64,000 nt of DNA, from NCBI GenBank assembly GCA_963792075.1, contig CAWBUW010000012.1, positions 1,736,001 through 1,800,000 on the forward strand. Direction: 5' to 3'. This document shows, one piece after another, positions 17,230 through 26,289 of this stretch. Each line of letters begins with the position of its first letter. The stretch's first letter is position 1. The DNA is from CAWBUW01 sp963792075 (GTDB lineage: Bacteria; Chloroflexota; Anaerolineae; Anaerolineales; UBA4823). The notes under the pieces were generated by a model. It was not told the origin of the DNA, made no database searches, and was given only the letters and a program-made list of their open reading frames with translations. The position numbers and the translations under genes were made by a program.

Positions 17230-18594
17230 ATGAGGAATGTTTATGCAATTTCGGGGGGGGTGTCGAAGTTTGCCAAGGCGCGGCCGGATAAGACTTTCCA
17301 GGCCGTCGTAAAAGAGGCATACGACTATGCCATCCAGGATCTCGGGTTGGATTTCCCAACCTTTACCCGTCTGGTGGATGGTTCGGTCGCCTCTTATTTC
17401 TCGGACCATTTTGCCCGCCAGCTTATGGCAGGTATTATGGTGCAGGATTACCTGGGGTTGGTGCCCAAACCCGGCCACCGTGTCGAAGGCGGCGGCGCTA
17501 CCGGCGGCCTGTGCTTCCAGGAGGCATGGAAATCGGTAGCCAGCGGGCACATGGACATCTGCGTGGCGTATGGTTTCGAAACGATGAGCCATGTGGAAAC
17601 CTGGAAAGGCAACGAATTCATTGCTCTGGCTTCGGATATCTCATTTGATTATCCCGTGGGGGGTTTTTACTCGGGCTATTACGCCATGATGGTCACGCGG
17701 CACATGCAGGAATTTGGCACCACCGTGGAACAGTTGGCGACGGTGAGCGTAAAGAACCACCGCAACGCGCTGTATAACCCATATTCACAAAAACGGTTCA
17801 AGTACACCATCCAGGATGTGCGTAATGCACCGATGGTCGCCTGGCCGCTCACCCGGCTGGATATCTGTGTGATGTCGGATGGCGCCGCGGCCACGATCCT
17901 GGCTTCGGAAGAGGGCCTGCAAAAGCTCGAGGCGGCCGGAGCGCACATCCCCCGCCCGCTGGTGAAGGTCACCGGGATCGGGCGTGGCACCGATGCCATG
18001 CGCATGGGCGATCGCCCTCACCTGGATTACGATACGTTTATGCAGGATTATGCTACAGTGCAGGAGCGCAGCTCGGACGAGACACGGCAGTATTACCGCA
18101 AGCTGTGGGATCATGGCACGCGCTACCCTGGCGTGCATTCTTTCCGCGCCGGGCGCACGGCGGGGAACATGGCGTACAAGCAAGCCGGTGTCCTGGACCC
18201 GCTCAAAGAGCTGGACTTTGTCGAGCTGCACGATGCCTACACCTCCAGTGAAATCCAAACTTATGAAGACATGGGGCTGTGTCGTTACGGCGAGGGTGGG
18301 CCGTTTGCAGCTTCGGGGAAAGCGTTCCTGCCGGGGGTTGATTACGGCTTGTCTCACCCGGACGAACCGGAGTGCGCGGTAAATCCGTCTGGTGGTCTGA
18401 TTGCCTGCGGGCACCCGGTGGGCGCCACGGGTCTGATGCAGGCGGTATTTGCCATCTGGCAGCTCCAGCACCGCATCGGAAAGCACTTTGGTGATCCTAC
18501 GCTGCAAGTGCCGCAGGCGCATCGTGGAGCGATCCACTCACACGCCGGCACCGGGACCTACGTCTCGGTATCCATCCTGGAAAACGAGCTGTAG
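17230..18594 (+). CDS. Thiolase-family protein lacking the canonical nucleophile Cys
   Basis: A 454-residue thiolase-fold protein of the SCP-x/acetyl-CoA acetyltransferase group. The C-terminal catalytic loops are present (NPSGGLIACGHPVGATG and HSHAGTGTY). At the usual nucleophile position, where thiolases have V-E-x-x-C-A-S-G, the sequence is VEGGGATGG (residues 85-93), so Gly89 replaces the Cys. A nearby Cys95 is offset by six residues. It is followed after 42 bases by a DUF35 protein, the normal partner of archaeal-type thiolases and of Ltp2-like retro-aldolases, which also lack the Cys. An aldolase-like or non-thiolytic reaction is therefore possible. GGAGG precedes the start. Confidence 0.83.
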   Translation: MRNVYAISGGVSKFAKARPDKTFQAVVKEAYDYAIQDLGLDFPTFTRLVDGSVASYFSDHFARQLMAGIMVQDYLGLVPKPGHRVEGGGATGGLCFQEAWKSVASGHMDICVAYGFETMSHVETWKGNEFIALASDISFDYPVGGFYSGYYAMMVTRHMQEFGTTVEQLATVSVKNHRNALYNPYSQKRFKYTIQDVRNAPMVAWPLTRLDICVMSDGAAATILASEEGLQKLEAAGAHIPRPLVKVTGIGRGTDAMRMGDRPHLDYDTFMQDYATVQERSSDETRQYYRKLWDHGTRYPGVHSFRAGRTAGNMAYKQAGVLDPLKELDFVELHDAYTSSEIQTYEDMGLCRYGEGGPFAASGKAFLPGVDYGLSHPDEPECAVNPSGGLIACGHPVGATGLMQAVFAIWQLQHRIGKHFGDPTLQVPQAHRGAIHSHAGTGTYVSVSILENEL

Positions 18595-18636
18595 AGACAG
18601 CCGTGATCCGCGCCGATTTTTGCTCCGAGGTGAAGC

Positions 18637-19182
18637 ATGTCTAAACTTCCAACCCAACGTCCTGAAACCTTAGGCGGCACAATTGTACACGGCATTCCTT
18701 TCCCCACCGAGTCCACGCCCGAAGCGATGGCAATGCTGAAGAAAATGTCGCCGATCCAGATCGAACAGGATTATAAGATTACCTATTTACATTCCTACGG
18801 CCAGGACAGCCCCTGGTTTGCCGCCCTGGCCAACGGGCGGCTGCTGGCCAACCGGGACTCGCAGTCTGGGTATACCTATGCAGTCCCACGCGGCAGCGAT
18901 ATGTATTCGGGCAATGAGACCGAATGGATCGATATTACCGAGCGCACGGCGCACGTGCACACGTTTACAGTGTGTTACTTTGGCTCCGAAGCGTTCTTGC
19001 CCGAGACGCCGTTCATCCTGGCGCTGATTGAGTTCGAAGGCGTCAATACGCTGCTGCTGACACGCCTGATGGGGTTAGACCCCCAACAGCCCAGCCTGGA
19101 GTGGGTCGGGATGCACGTGAAGCCGAAGTTCCTGCGCAACAGCAAGCTGCAGCCGACCGACGTCTATTTTGTGCCTGCTTAG
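18637..19182 (+). CDS. DUF35-type OB-fold protein, partner of the thiolase-like enzyme
   Basis: A 181-residue protein with the DUF35 layout: an N-terminal helical part (residues 1-50), a segment where a zinc ribbon normally sits, then an OB fold (EWIDITERTAHVHTFTV through FILALIEFEG and LLLTRLMG). The four zinc-ribbon Cys are absent: the region reads NRDSQSGYTYAVPRG, so the ribbon has probably lost its metal. In known systems this protein bridges CoA substrates to the thiolase or aldolase. It has a GAGGTGA ribosome site and is in one operon with the thiolase-like gene. Confidence 0.8.
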   Translation: MSKLPTQRPETLGGTIVHGIPFPTESTPEAMAMLKKMSPIQIEQDYKITYLHSYGQDSPWFAALANGRLLANRDSQSGYTYAVPRGSDMYSGNETEWIDITERTAHVHTFTVCYFGSEAFLPETPFILALIEFEGVNTLLLTRLMGLDPQQPSLEWVGMHVKPKFLRNSKLQPTDVYFVPA

Positions 19183-19230
19183 TTTTATTGTTGTACTGGC
19201 TGTCCGCAAAGACGAAAACAAGGAAAAAAT

Positions 19231-19277
19231 ATACGTACCTGCGGGGTGGCGCGAAGCGCCACCCCGCAGGTACGTAT
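19231..19277. repeat. Family B palindrome, copy 1 (22-bp arms, gaa loop)
   Basis: Begins with ATACGTACCTGCGG and folds on GCGC-gaa-GCGC. The outer AAGGAA/TTCCTT flanks extend the symmetry to about 19219-19290. Related to 26222-26272 and 58757-58805. It lies between the convergent DUF35 and EamA genes and could terminate both. Confidence 0.87.
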
Positions 19278-19293
19278 TAATTTCTTCCTTACC

Positions 19294-20166
19294 TTATGTA
19301 GAAGTGCGCATCGTGTCGTAGGTGAGCAGCAGCACAGCCGCCAGGATCAGCGCTCCGCCGAACAGGGAGAGCGGGCGGAGCAGCTCGCCATACAGCCACG
19401 CAGCCAGCGCCACCGTAACCACCGGCTCCAGCGTGGAGAGCATGGAAGCTTCGGTGGGGCCAATACGCTTGAGCCCGGCCAGGAAGGTGCTGACCGGGAT
19501 GATGGTGGCTACCAGGATTGTGCCGCCCACGGCCCCCCATCCGGAGGGAGAGGTGGGCCACTGAGGGCCATTCACCAGGGTCATTAAGCCATAGACACCG
19601 CCCGCCGACGCAAAAATGACCGTGGAAGACTGCACTGCTGAGACTTTCTCCATCACACCGGCTCCCACGATGATATAGATCGAGTAGATGATGGCAGCCG
19701 AGATCGCCAGCAGGATACCGGTCCACTGGCCGCCCTGCGGGTCGGCCGTCAGGATGGCTCCCAGCGTTGCCAGGCACAGCGAGATGAGTTTGACGGCGTC
19801 CAGCCTCTTTTTCAGGAATAGTACGGATAAGACCGCCACGAAGGATGGGTACAGGTAAAGCAGCAGGGCGACCAGCCCGGCAGAGGCATATTTGATCGCC
19901 GTCAGGTAGCTGAAAGATTGGCCCACGTAGCCAAGCGCCCCCATGCCTACCAGTTGGGCCAACGCCTTGCCGCGTGGCAGCGTTTCATGGCGCAAGACCA
20001 GCAGCCCGGCCATGAAGCAGGCTGAAAGCGTGAAGCGCAAGAACAGGAGAGTGTTTGTATCTGTGCCGCCCGCGTATGCGGCGCGGCCGAAGATGGCGAG
20101 GGTGCCAAAGGAGGCTGCCGAGATCATAATCAAGACAATGCCGCTCAGACGGCGGAGGGGGTCCAT
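19294..20166 (-). CDS. EamA/DMT-superfamily transporter
   Basis: A 290-residue inner-membrane protein with about ten hydrophobic segments arranged as two EamA repeats. Family signs are the N-terminal GTLAIFGRAAYAGGTDTNTLLF, the ALGYVGQSFSYLTAIKYASAGLVALLLY loop, and STLEPVVTVALAAWLYGE in the second repeat. Members export amino acids or metabolites, but the substrate is not predictable here. It is convergent with the thiolase/DUF35 operon and divergent from the DUF5679 gene. Confidence 0.88.
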   Translation of the reverse strand: MDPLRRLSGIVLIMISAASFGTLAIFGRAAYAGGTDTNTLLFLRFTLSACFMAGLLVLRHETLPRGKALAQLVGMGALGYVGQSFSYLTAIKYASAGLVALLLYLYPSFVAVLSVLFLKKRLDAVKLISLCLATLGAILTADPQGGQWTGILLAISAAIIYSIYIIVGAGVMEKVSAVQSSTVIFASAGGVYGLMTLVNGPQWPTSPSGWGAVGGTILVATIIPVSTFLAGLKRIGPTEASMLSTLEPVVTVALAAWLYGELLRPLSLFGGALILAAVLLLTYDTMRTST

Positions 20167-20367
20167 AACTCGCCTGAGTGTATATCGTTCAGCCTGTGTT
20201 GTCCAGGGGGAATAGAGGAATTTTTGGGGACAGCCCCAACTTTTTCACTTTTCATTATAGTTAGGTGCCCCTCTCTTGAGGAATTGAGCGTAAATTGGGT
20301 GTATCAATATTAGATAATGATGGTAGAATTTAATCATCGGCAATCCACACACATAGGAGGACTAAAA

Positions 20368-20520
20368 ATGGAGTTCGAAGGATATTGTGTCAAGTGCCGC
20401 GAGAAGCGGACAGTCAAGAATGGCGTCGTAGCTAAAACAGCAGCGGGCAAGGAAATGGCCAAAGGGACCTGCCCCGTATGCGGTACAAAGGTGAATCAAT
20501 TCTTGCCAAGCAAGAAGTAA
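20368..20520 (+). CDS. DUF5679 small zinc-ribbon-like protein
   Basis: A 50-residue protein with two CxxC knuckles, YCVKCREKR near the N-terminus and CPVCGTKV near the C-terminus, joined by a basic linker (VVAKTAAGKEMAKGT). This is the DUF5679 pattern, probably a small zinc-binding nucleic-acid or protein-binding module. AGGAGG is seven bases before the ATG, a very strong ribosome site. Function unknown. Confidence 0.85.
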   Translation: MEFEGYCVKCREKRTVKNGVVAKTAAGKEMAKGTCPVCGTKVNQFLPSKK

Positions 20521-20542
20521 TCCCAGCGTCATCTGTTCTTTA

Positions 20543-20589
20543 TTATCGGTGTGTTGTAACGGGCCTCGCCTGTTACAACACACCGATAA
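20543..20589. repeat. Palindrome, 22-bp arms with one G-T pair, between DUF5679 and yigZ-like gene
   Basis: Arms TTATCGGTGTGTTGTAAC and complement, inner GGGC-ctc-GCCT. The single non-Watson-Crick pair is a wobble pair, which is compatible with an RNA stem. It starts 23 bases after the DUF5679 stop. Confidence 0.8.
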
Positions 20590-20614
20590 GTTTTAAATGA
20601 GGTATCATGGGGGT

Positions 20615-21247
20615 ATGGCACTGTACCTGGTCCCCGCAGAGGAAATCCGGCGCGAGATGGTCGTAGTCAATTCGCGTTTTATCGTCACCCTGGCGCCGGT
20701 CAGCAGCGTGGAAGCCGCGCGGGCTTTGATCGCCCGCGTCCGGCAGGAATTCCCGGACGCCTCGCACCATGTGCCGGTGTACGTGCTGGGTGGAGGCGAC
20801 TCGATCATCGAACACTGCTCGGATGCAGGCGAGCCGGCCGGGACGGCGGGTCGGCCGGCGCTGGCGGTCTTGCGCGGCAGTGGGCTGGGCGACGTGGCGG
20901 TGGTGATCACGCGCTATTTTGGGGGCACCAAGCTGGGCACCGGTGGGTTAGTGCGGGCGTATGGCGATGCGGTGCGGCTGGTGGTGGCAGAAGTCCCGCG
21001 GGCGCAGAAAGTCCTCTCCCATACGGTGATGCTGGAAATCCCTTATCGCCTGCTGGAGCGCCTGCGCTTGCTGGTGAAGGCGCAGCATGGCGAAATGCTG
21101 GATGAAACCTTCGGCGCGGAGATCACCCTGACGGCGCGCTTCCCGGTGGAAAGGCTGGCAGATTTTCAACAAGCCCTGAGTGAGCTTTCCAATGGGAAGC
21201 TGCAAGCGGAGATTGTGGAAACGACCCAGGTTTCGATGCGCATTTAG
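20615..21247 (+). CDS. YigZ/IMPACT (UPF0029) family protein
   Basis: A 210-residue protein. The N-terminal UPF0029 domain shows HHVPVYVLGGG, SDAGEPAGTAGRPALAVL and RYFGGTKLGTGGLVRAYGDAV, nearly invariant signatures of this family. A C-terminal ferredoxin-like domain (about residues 135-205) follows. The family is conserved and linked in eukaryotes to translation-stress control through IMPACT, but its bacterial function is unclear. I chose the ATG at 20615; an in-frame ATG at 20597 abuts the palindrome. Confidence 0.9.
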   Translation: MALYLVPAEEIRREMVVVNSRFIVTLAPVSSVEAARALIARVRQEFPDASHHVPVYVLGGGDSIIEHCSDAGEPAGTAGRPALAVLRGSGLGDVAVVITRYFGGTKLGTGGLVRAYGDAVRLVVAEVPRAQKVLSHTVMLEIPYRLLERLRLLVKAQHGEMLDETFGAEITLTARFPVERLADFQQALSELSNGKLQAEIVETTQVSMRI

Positions 21248-21257
21248 ATTAAATACA

Positions 21258-21284
21258 GTGGCTCACCTCGTCGAGGTGAGCCAC
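21258..21284. repeat. Short perfect palindrome, 13-bp arms
   Basis: GTGGCTCACCTCG and its complement with a one-base centre. It lies between the converging YigZ-like and SWIM genes and probably ends one or both transcripts. No T tract follows. Confidence 0.65.
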
Positions 21285-21308
21285 GTCTCTAGCAGTAAGT
21301 TCAGTTGT

Positions 21309-21557
21309 CTAAGCTACGGGCAGGCTGGTTTGCGTTATCATGCTTTCCAGGATGATTTCCAGCGCCATCGTATGGCTGCACTGCTTCCGAGTTTGGAAGA
21401 AGTCACAGTCACACTGCCATCCGTTGTTCTCAAAACGCACGGTGTGGGGATTGTTGTCCCCATCAAAAGTCACCATGAGGCTGTTGATATGGATGCGGTC
21501 GCGTTGTTCCGCGTACCGTTTGGCTTTTTCGATCTTGCGCATCAATCCATAATCCAT
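21309..21557 (-). CDS. SWIM zinc-finger protein
   Basis: An 82-residue protein. A basic helical N-terminus (MRKIEKAKRYAEQRDRIH) is followed by a SWIM-type CxCx(n)CxH zinc site, WQCDCDFFQTRKQCSH. SWIM fingers bind DNA or proteins. I chose the ATG at 21557 because AAAGGAG precedes it by nine bases; the longer frame upstream runs through a terminator hairpin. Upstream lie a good promoter, a short leader ORF and an intrinsic terminator, so expression is probably controlled by attenuation. Confidence 0.83.
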   Translation of the reverse strand: MDYGLMRKIEKAKRYAEQRDRIHINSLMVTFDGDNNPHTVRFENNGWQCDCDFFQTRKQCSHTMALEIILESMITQTSLPVA

Positions 21558-21591
21558 TATGTTCAATTCTCCTTTCGATTTGAGATGGGTA

Positions 21592-21624
21592 ACAAAAAGG
21601 GCACGCGTAATAAGGCGCGTGCCC
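21592..21624 (-). terminator. Leader terminator (attenuator) of the SWIM gene
   Basis: On the minus strand GGGCACGCG and CGCGTGCCC (21599-21624, loop of 8) are followed by TTTTTGTT. The hairpin lies between the promoter and the SWIM start codon, so it must be bypassed for expression. Confidence 0.75.
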
Positions 21625-21669
21625 TCAGAGATAGCACTCAAGTTTGATTATGTGAGGAAAAGAGCGCAT
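21625..21669 (-). CDS. Candidate leader peptide of 14 residues
   Basis: A tiny frame reading MRSFPHIIKLECYL then TGA. GGAGGG lies nine bases before its ATG, a strong ribosome site. Its stop codon is immediately adjacent to the attenuator stem, so a terminating ribosome would mask the 5' arm. There is no run of one amino-acid codon, so what would stall the ribosome is unknown. It is too short for homology support. Confidence 0.5.
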   Translation of the reverse strand: MRSFPHIIKLECYL

Positions 21670-21694
21670 AGCGGTGGTCCCTCCAATCATTTTG

Positions 21695-21723
21695 AGTATA
21701 AGCGAACTTGAAAAGAAAGTCAA
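21695..21723 (-). promoter_or_regulatory. Promoter of the leader/SWIM transcript
   Basis: TTGACT (21718-21723) and TATACT (21695-21700) on the minus strand with a 17-bp spacer. The predicted start near 21688 gives a leader of about 130 nt before the SWIM gene. Confidence 0.75.
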
Positions 21724-21730
21724 CCAGATA

Positions 21731-21783
21731 TTTAACATGATGGGTATGTGATTGCGTAGCAATCACATACCCATCATGTTAAA
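21731..21783. repeat. Perfect palindrome, 25-bp arms, gta loop
   Basis: Centred on 21757, apex GC-gta-GC. It is one of the longest of the set, overlaps the stop codon of the GNAT gene, and sits just upstream of the SWIM promoter on the same strand. The TTTAACATGATGGG arm ends give short T runs. Confidence 0.87.
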
Positions 21784-22762
21784 ACCTTATTTCCATCCAC
21801 AGCAGGGTCTGTTGGGCATAAAACCCGGCTGCCTGGATTGCTTCCGGCGCCAGGTCGGCGGGGCAGTTCAGGGTCAGGTGTTTGCGGCGGGGGATATCCC
21901 GGCGCACCTGGTTGAGCAGCGCTTGTACCACGCCTGGGGAGACGTTGGCAGGGACAGCCAAAAAGAGCGAGTCGGCAAAGCCATCGGCTTCCAGCCAGGT
22001 AACACTTCCTAGTAAGGACCCGTCCTGGTGCACTGCCCAATGGCGTGGGAATGTCAGGGTGAAGACACGATACACTGCGCCCCTCCAACTGGCATCCAAA
22101 GCCTGCCAATCCAGGGCCAGGTGCCAGGAATATGCATCTGGGTATACTTCTGCCAGCCACTGGCGCTGCTGCGGCCACTCCAGCGCCTTCCGCGGCCCGA
22201 TCTGCAAGCCGTTTGGCGCGGCCGAGAAGGGCATCTCTGGCAGATTGTACCAGGTGGTGCGGCGGGTGCGTTCTTGAAAGCCCAGGGATTCGTACAAGTG
22301 GATGGCGCCCGGGTTGTCGCTGCGCACTTGCAGCCAGGCAGTCTGGCTGCCGTGGCGCTGCAGGTAGTTCAGAGCAGTAGCAGTCAACTGGCGCCCAATC
22401 CCCATCCGGCGGTAATCGGGATGGACGGCGACATTCGCGATCAGGGACAGGCGTTGGCGTTGGTATTTGAATTGGATGATGCTGAGGTTGCCCACTACCC
22501 GGCCATCCACTTCCCACACATACCCTGTCACCGGTAGATCCGGCGTCTGGTCGGGCAAGTCCAGTGTCCAGGAGAACAACCGGCTGGCGCGTGCAGCCGA
22601 ACGCATTTGTTTCAAATAGGATTTGCCATCCGGGTCCAGGGTCTCGCGGAAACACAATTCAACCAGGTCCGCAATGCCGGCCAGGTCACGGCGTGGATCG
22701 ATTGGGCGCAGAAAGCCGCGGGCATCTGCGGGAGTGATGGCAGGGATAGCGGTCGCTTGCAT
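21779..22762 (-). CDS. GNAT-family N-acetyltransferase
   Basis: A 327-residue protein with an N-terminal GNAT domain (residues about 15-170). The acetyl-CoA loop is seen in NVAVHPDYRRMGIGRQLTATAL and the NPGAIHLYESLGF strand-helix. A second GNAT-like half follows (about 180-327) with weaker motifs (ANVSPGVVQALLNQVRRD), suggesting a tandem fold like mycothiol synthase. The substrate is unknown. On the minus strand TACAAT lies seven bases before the ATG, so a leaderless message is possible. The stop codon lies in a palindrome. Confidence 0.85.
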   Translation of the reverse strand: MQATAIPAITPADARGFLRPIDPRRDLAGIADLVELCFRETLDPDGKSYLKQMRSAARASRLFSWTLDLPDQTPDLPVTGYVWEVDGRVVGNLSIIQFKYQRQRLSLIANVAVHPDYRRMGIGRQLTATALNYLQRHGSQTAWLQVRSDNPGAIHLYESLGFQERTRRTTWYNLPEMPFSAAPNGLQIGPRKALEWPQQRQWLAEVYPDAYSWHLALDWQALDASWRGAVYRVFTLTFPRHWAVHQDGSLLGSVTWLEADGFADSLFLAVPANVSPGVVQALLNQVRRDIPRRKHLTLNCPADLAPEAIQAAGFYAQQTLLWMEIRF

Positions 22763-22821
22763 GGCATGAATTGTACTCCATTTTTATATACAACTCTTAC
22801 ATGCCTGGGGGCTCGAAATGT

Positions 22822-22882
22822 TATAATCTCATCAATAGGTGTGGAAGCATGGCACCACAAAGCGGTGCCATGCTTCCACACC
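22822..22882 (+). promoter_or_regulatory. clpC -10 box and leader palindrome
   Basis: TATAAT at 22822-22827 is followed by a perfect 19-bp-arm palindrome at 22838-22882 (loop of 7), which would begin within a few bases of the transcript start. The hairpin ends 27 bases before the clpC start codon. No CIRCE or obvious CtsR heptad repeat was seen. Confidence 0.6.
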
Positions 22883-22909
22883 AATAAGTGCTAGAGAAGG
22901 ATAACAACT

Positions 22910-25345
<2,436 letters not shown>

Positions 25346-25463
25346 AACCTTTCATATATTGTCATTCCCAACGGGTGATATTTGTCTCTACTTTCAGGAA
25401 GTTTGCCACTAGGAGTTTTGCCCTACTCGATTTAAATTAACATAATACGAATAGGGTAAAGCT

Positions 25464-25952
25464 ATGAATGGTGATATTTTTGAGACTCAGCCTTTATTTA
25501 AAGACCTGAACGAATCCCAGGTTGTTCTGCTGCGCGACTTGTTTGTGTTGTGTGATATTTACGCCAATGACAAAATTTTTGCCCAGGACGCACCCGCCGA
25601 ATACCTGTACATCGTAATAACGGGCGAAGTGGTGGTCGTTTACAAACCCTATGACGGCCCGCCGATCGTCGTGGCGCGCGTACAGCCTGGCGGCGTGGTG
25701 GGCTGGTCGGCCGCTTTGGGCAGCCGCTCCTACACTTCAGGCGCGGAGACCTCGGTGTGCAGCCAACTGTTGCGCGTGCGCGGGGCAGACTTGCGGGCGC
25801 TGTGCCTGCAGTACCCCGACCTGGGAGAAATCTTGCTCGAACGGCTGGCGACCTTGATCGCGGAGCGCCTGCGCAATACTCATCCTCAAGTCCTGGCTTT
25901 ACTGCGCATAGGTCTTAAAACCTCTGCACCGGCTTATCATCAGGAGATATAA
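25464..25952 (+). CDS. Cyclic nucleotide-binding domain protein without HTH
   Basis: A 162-residue protein consisting of one CNB/CAP-type beta-barrel (AEYLYIVITGEVVVVYKP, GGVVGWSAALGSRSYTSGAET) followed by a helical tail (about residues 115-150). The phosphate-binding R-A pair of true cAMP sites is replaced (GSRSYTSGAE), so ligand binding is uncertain. It has no DNA-binding domain, so it is unlikely to be a transcription factor. It ends two bases before the NifU-domain gene, so both are probably co-transcribed. Confidence 0.83.
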   Translation: MNGDIFETQPLFKDLNESQVVLLRDLFVLCDIYANDKIFAQDAPAEYLYIVITGEVVVVYKPYDGPPIVVARVQPGGVVGWSAALGSRSYTSGAETSVCSQLLRVRGADLRALCLQYPDLGEILLERLATLIAERLRNTHPQVLALLRIGLKTSAPAYHQEI

Positions 25953-25954
25953 AA

Positions 25955-26209
25955 ATGGCAACAGATATCAACCCCGATGCGCCGTTAGAAGAGCGCGTGC
26001 AAAACTTATTGGAAAAACTCAGCGCTTACATTGAGCAGTATCATGGAGGGTGGGTAGAAATGGTCTCGCTGCAGGGCACCACCCTCACCGTGCGGCTGGG
26101 GGGCGCCTGCCTGGGCTGCCCGCTTTCCCCGGCGACCTTGCAAGGCTGGGTGGCTGGCACCGTCAAACAGTTCTTCCCCGAGATCGAGGTCGTTGCCTCG
26201 GTGGAATAA
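25955..26209 (+). CDS. NifU C-terminal domain (Nfu-like) iron-sulfur scaffold
   Basis: An 84-residue protein matching the NifU C-terminal/Nfu domain, with the cluster-binding CxxC motif in GGACLGCPLSPATL. This domain assembles or transfers [4Fe-4S] clusters. It is stand-alone and directly follows the cyclic-nucleotide-binding gene, an association hinting at a redox- or signal-linked cluster repair role. That link is inference only. Confidence 0.9.
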   Translation: MATDINPDAPLEERVQNLLEKLSAYIEQYHGGWVEMVSLQGTTLTVRLGGACLGCPLSPATLQGWVAGTVKQFFPEIEVVASVE

Positions 26210-26221
26210 AAGAAGAAAATT

Positions 26222-26272
26222 TATACGTACCTGTGGGGATGGTGCTTCGCACCATCCCCACAGGTACGTATA
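26222..26272. repeat. Family B palindrome, copy 2 (24-bp arms, ttc loop)
   Basis: TATACGTACCTGTGGGGATGG arm start and complement, apex GGTGC-ttc-GCACC. Compared with copies at 19231 and 58757 the arm differs at several positions, and each change has its partner change in the other arm. It sits between converging nfu and histidine-kinase genes. Confidence 0.88.
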
Positions 26273-26289
26273 TTTTCTCTATAAAAGAT

